Below are positions 5,460-6,457 of a DNA stretch of 6,457 nt, one piece after another (the stretch's first letter is position 1; each line of letters starts with the position of its first letter). Source of the DNA: an uncultured Rhodospirillales bacterium (GTDB taxonomy: Bacteria > Pseudomonadota > Alphaproteobacteria > Rhodospirillales > 2-02-FULL-58-16); assembly GCA_913053795.1 (NCBI GenBank), contig CAJXGZ010000132.1:1-6457 (forward strand), written 5' to 3'. The notes below the pieces were generated by a model. The model searched no databases. It saw nothing but the letters and a program-made list of their open reading frames with translations, and was not told the DNA's origin. Made by a program: the position numbers and the translations under genes.

Positions 5460-6457
5460 TTATTCGGTCACCGCCGTTCCGTCGAGCAGTTTTTTAACGT
5501 CCAAGGCGACGCTTCTGCGGGCTGATCCACTGCCCCCTAGGGGCGGCGCGGCCTTGCCGTCAATTAATATCTCCAGGGCTTCGGTGTTGCTGGTCAGGAG
5601 CCTGAGGCCCTTTCGGTTCGGAACGCGGTAGCTGTCGCCGCGCCGTAAAAGACGGGTGAGCAGCAATTTCTTGGAGACATCGTCGCGAATCTGAATCCAG
5701 CTATTTTTTTTGGCGCGCACCAGAATGCGGTTTTCCCCTTTTTTGGCGCCGAAAACCCTTCCCGAGACGGCGCTTTTGGAAGCCGTATCGCTGACTTCCG
5801 GCGTTTCCACTGTTTGTGGCTTAGGTTCAGGCTCCGTCACCTTTTTTTCCACCACCTTTTCCCCCAGGGGTTTCTTTAGCGCGATTTTCTTTTTCGGAGC
5901 CGCCTTTGGCGGCGCGGTGAGTTTCTTGGGCGGGGGCAGCGCCTTTATGGTGAGCTTTTTGGGCGGGGGCGGCGCCTTTACGGTCTTCTGGGCGGCCTTT
6001 TTTTTCTTCGCCGGCGAAGAGACGGCTTTCGTTTGGGGCTTTGAGGACGAGGCGGGCGCTTTCTTAACAGGTTTCTTGTTTTTTTGCGGTTTTTTGTTAT
6101 CAAGAATTTGTTTTTCCAAATCCGCAAGAAATGCTTCGGTTGTGGGTGGGGACTTGGCGGGCGTCTTCTCTGTTTTCCCGTCCGCCTTGTCTTTAGCGTC
6201 CGGCTTGGGCGTTTCGCTTTTCCCTCCCGGGCCGGCGAGGCGCTCAGGCACGGAAGAAACCAGTTCCGTGAATAAACCGTCCTTGGACGAACTGACGTAC
6301 CATCCGCCATAGGCCAGAACCACCACCAGAGCCGCGATGAAAAAAATGGCGCCGCCGGGGATTTCATTTTCCGACATTGGCACGGGAAAGACGAGTTCTC
6401 TGCTGCTGGGCGCGTTCACGCTCCCCGACGACGGTGCGGCGGTCAAACCGGCGTTCC
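5460..6457 (-). CDS. RodZ-like membrane protein, C-terminal part (5' end outside window)
   Basis: The frame is open through the right edge, so the N-terminus, where RodZ proteins carry a cytoplasmic helix-turn-helix domain, is not visible. What is seen: a pre-membrane stretch RELVFPVPMSENEIPGG as in alphaproteobacterial RodZ relatives, one transmembrane helix (about 6294-6356, AIFFIAALVVVLAYGGWY), and a long periplasmic linker very rich in Lys, Pro and Ala (about 5766-6290). The C-terminal domain (about 5463-5750, RVFGAKKGENRILVRAKKNSWIQIRD onward) resembles DUF4115. RodZ links MreB to the elongation machinery and helps set rod shape; position upstream of ispG-hisS matches the conserved proteobacterial order. 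The TTG at 6446 and internal ATG codons are unlikely starts because the family extends much further upstream. The stop is TAA at 5462-5460. The Lys-rich linker is strikingly basic and contains an 11-residue duplication. Confidence 0.85.
   Translation of the reverse strand, partial: NAGLTAAPSSGSVNAPSSRELVFPVPMSENEIPGGAIFFIAALVVVLAYGGWYVSSSKDGLFTELVSSVPERLAGPGGKSETPKPDAKDKADGKTEKTPAKSPPTTEAFLADLEKQILDNKKPQKNKKPVKKAPASSSKPQTKAVSSPAKKKKAAQKTVKAPPPPKKLTIKALPPPKKLTAPPKAAPKKKIALKKPLGEKVVEKKVTEPEPKPQTVETPEVSDTASKSAVSGRVFGAKKGENRILVRAKKNSWIQIRDDVSKKLLLTRLLRRGDSYRVPNRKGLRLLTSNTEALEILIDGKAAPPLGGSGSARRSVALDVKKLLDGTAVTE
5917..5982 (-). repeat. 33-bp in-frame tandem duplication in the RodZ-like linker
   Basis: Bases 5917-5949 and 5950-5982 match at 29 of 33 positions. 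They encode an 11-residue repeat, KAPPPPKKLTI then KALPPPKKLTA, in the Lys/Pro-rich periplasmic linker. The four differences show the duplication is not brand new. Such repeats probably change only linker length. Confidence 0.85.

Overview
The window looks like an alphaproteobacterial, probably Rhodospirillales-like, chromosome segment. The order rodZ-type gene, ispG, hisS, then prfA is familiar from that group. The juxtamembrane sequence of the RodZ-like protein and the IspG and RF1 sequences also read as alphaproteobacterial. This placement rests on recalled family features, not on a search. Every supported gene lies on the minus strand, so transcription runs from the right edge to the left.

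From right to left: 6457-5460 is the C-terminal part of a RodZ-like membrane protein (transmembrane helix, Lys/Pro-rich linker, C-terminal DUF4115-type domain), whose start lies outside the window. A 386-base gene-free gap follows (5074-5459). Most of it is a 266-bp palindromic element (5187-5452) that folds on paper into a three-way junction, followed by two perfect 19-bp tandem repeats, a possible promoter and a duplicated 9-mer in front of ispG. Then come tightly packed ispG (isoprenoid precursor synthesis) and hisS (histidyl-tRNA synthetase), a glutamyl-tRNA reductase gene (hemA, GluTR type) broken by a frameshift, and prfA (release factor 1). Gaps between these four are only 2, 2 and 5 bases, so they look like one translationally coupled operon. 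After about 90 AT-richer bases, the first 99 codons of an AAA/RecF-like ATPase run off the left edge.

The operon combines housekeeping functions: MEP-pathway isoprenoids, His-tRNA charging, the first step of C5 heme synthesis and translation termination. Two points break the expected pattern. hemA appears to have lost 17 nt exactly at the NADPH-binding glycine-rich loop, leaving two halves in different frames. prmC, the methyltransferase gene usually found just after prfA, is absent and a probably accessory ATPase gene sits in its place. The most unusual non-coding object is the 266-bp element, whose internal stem mismatches are all G-T on the plus strand, which suggests folding of a plus-strand RNA.
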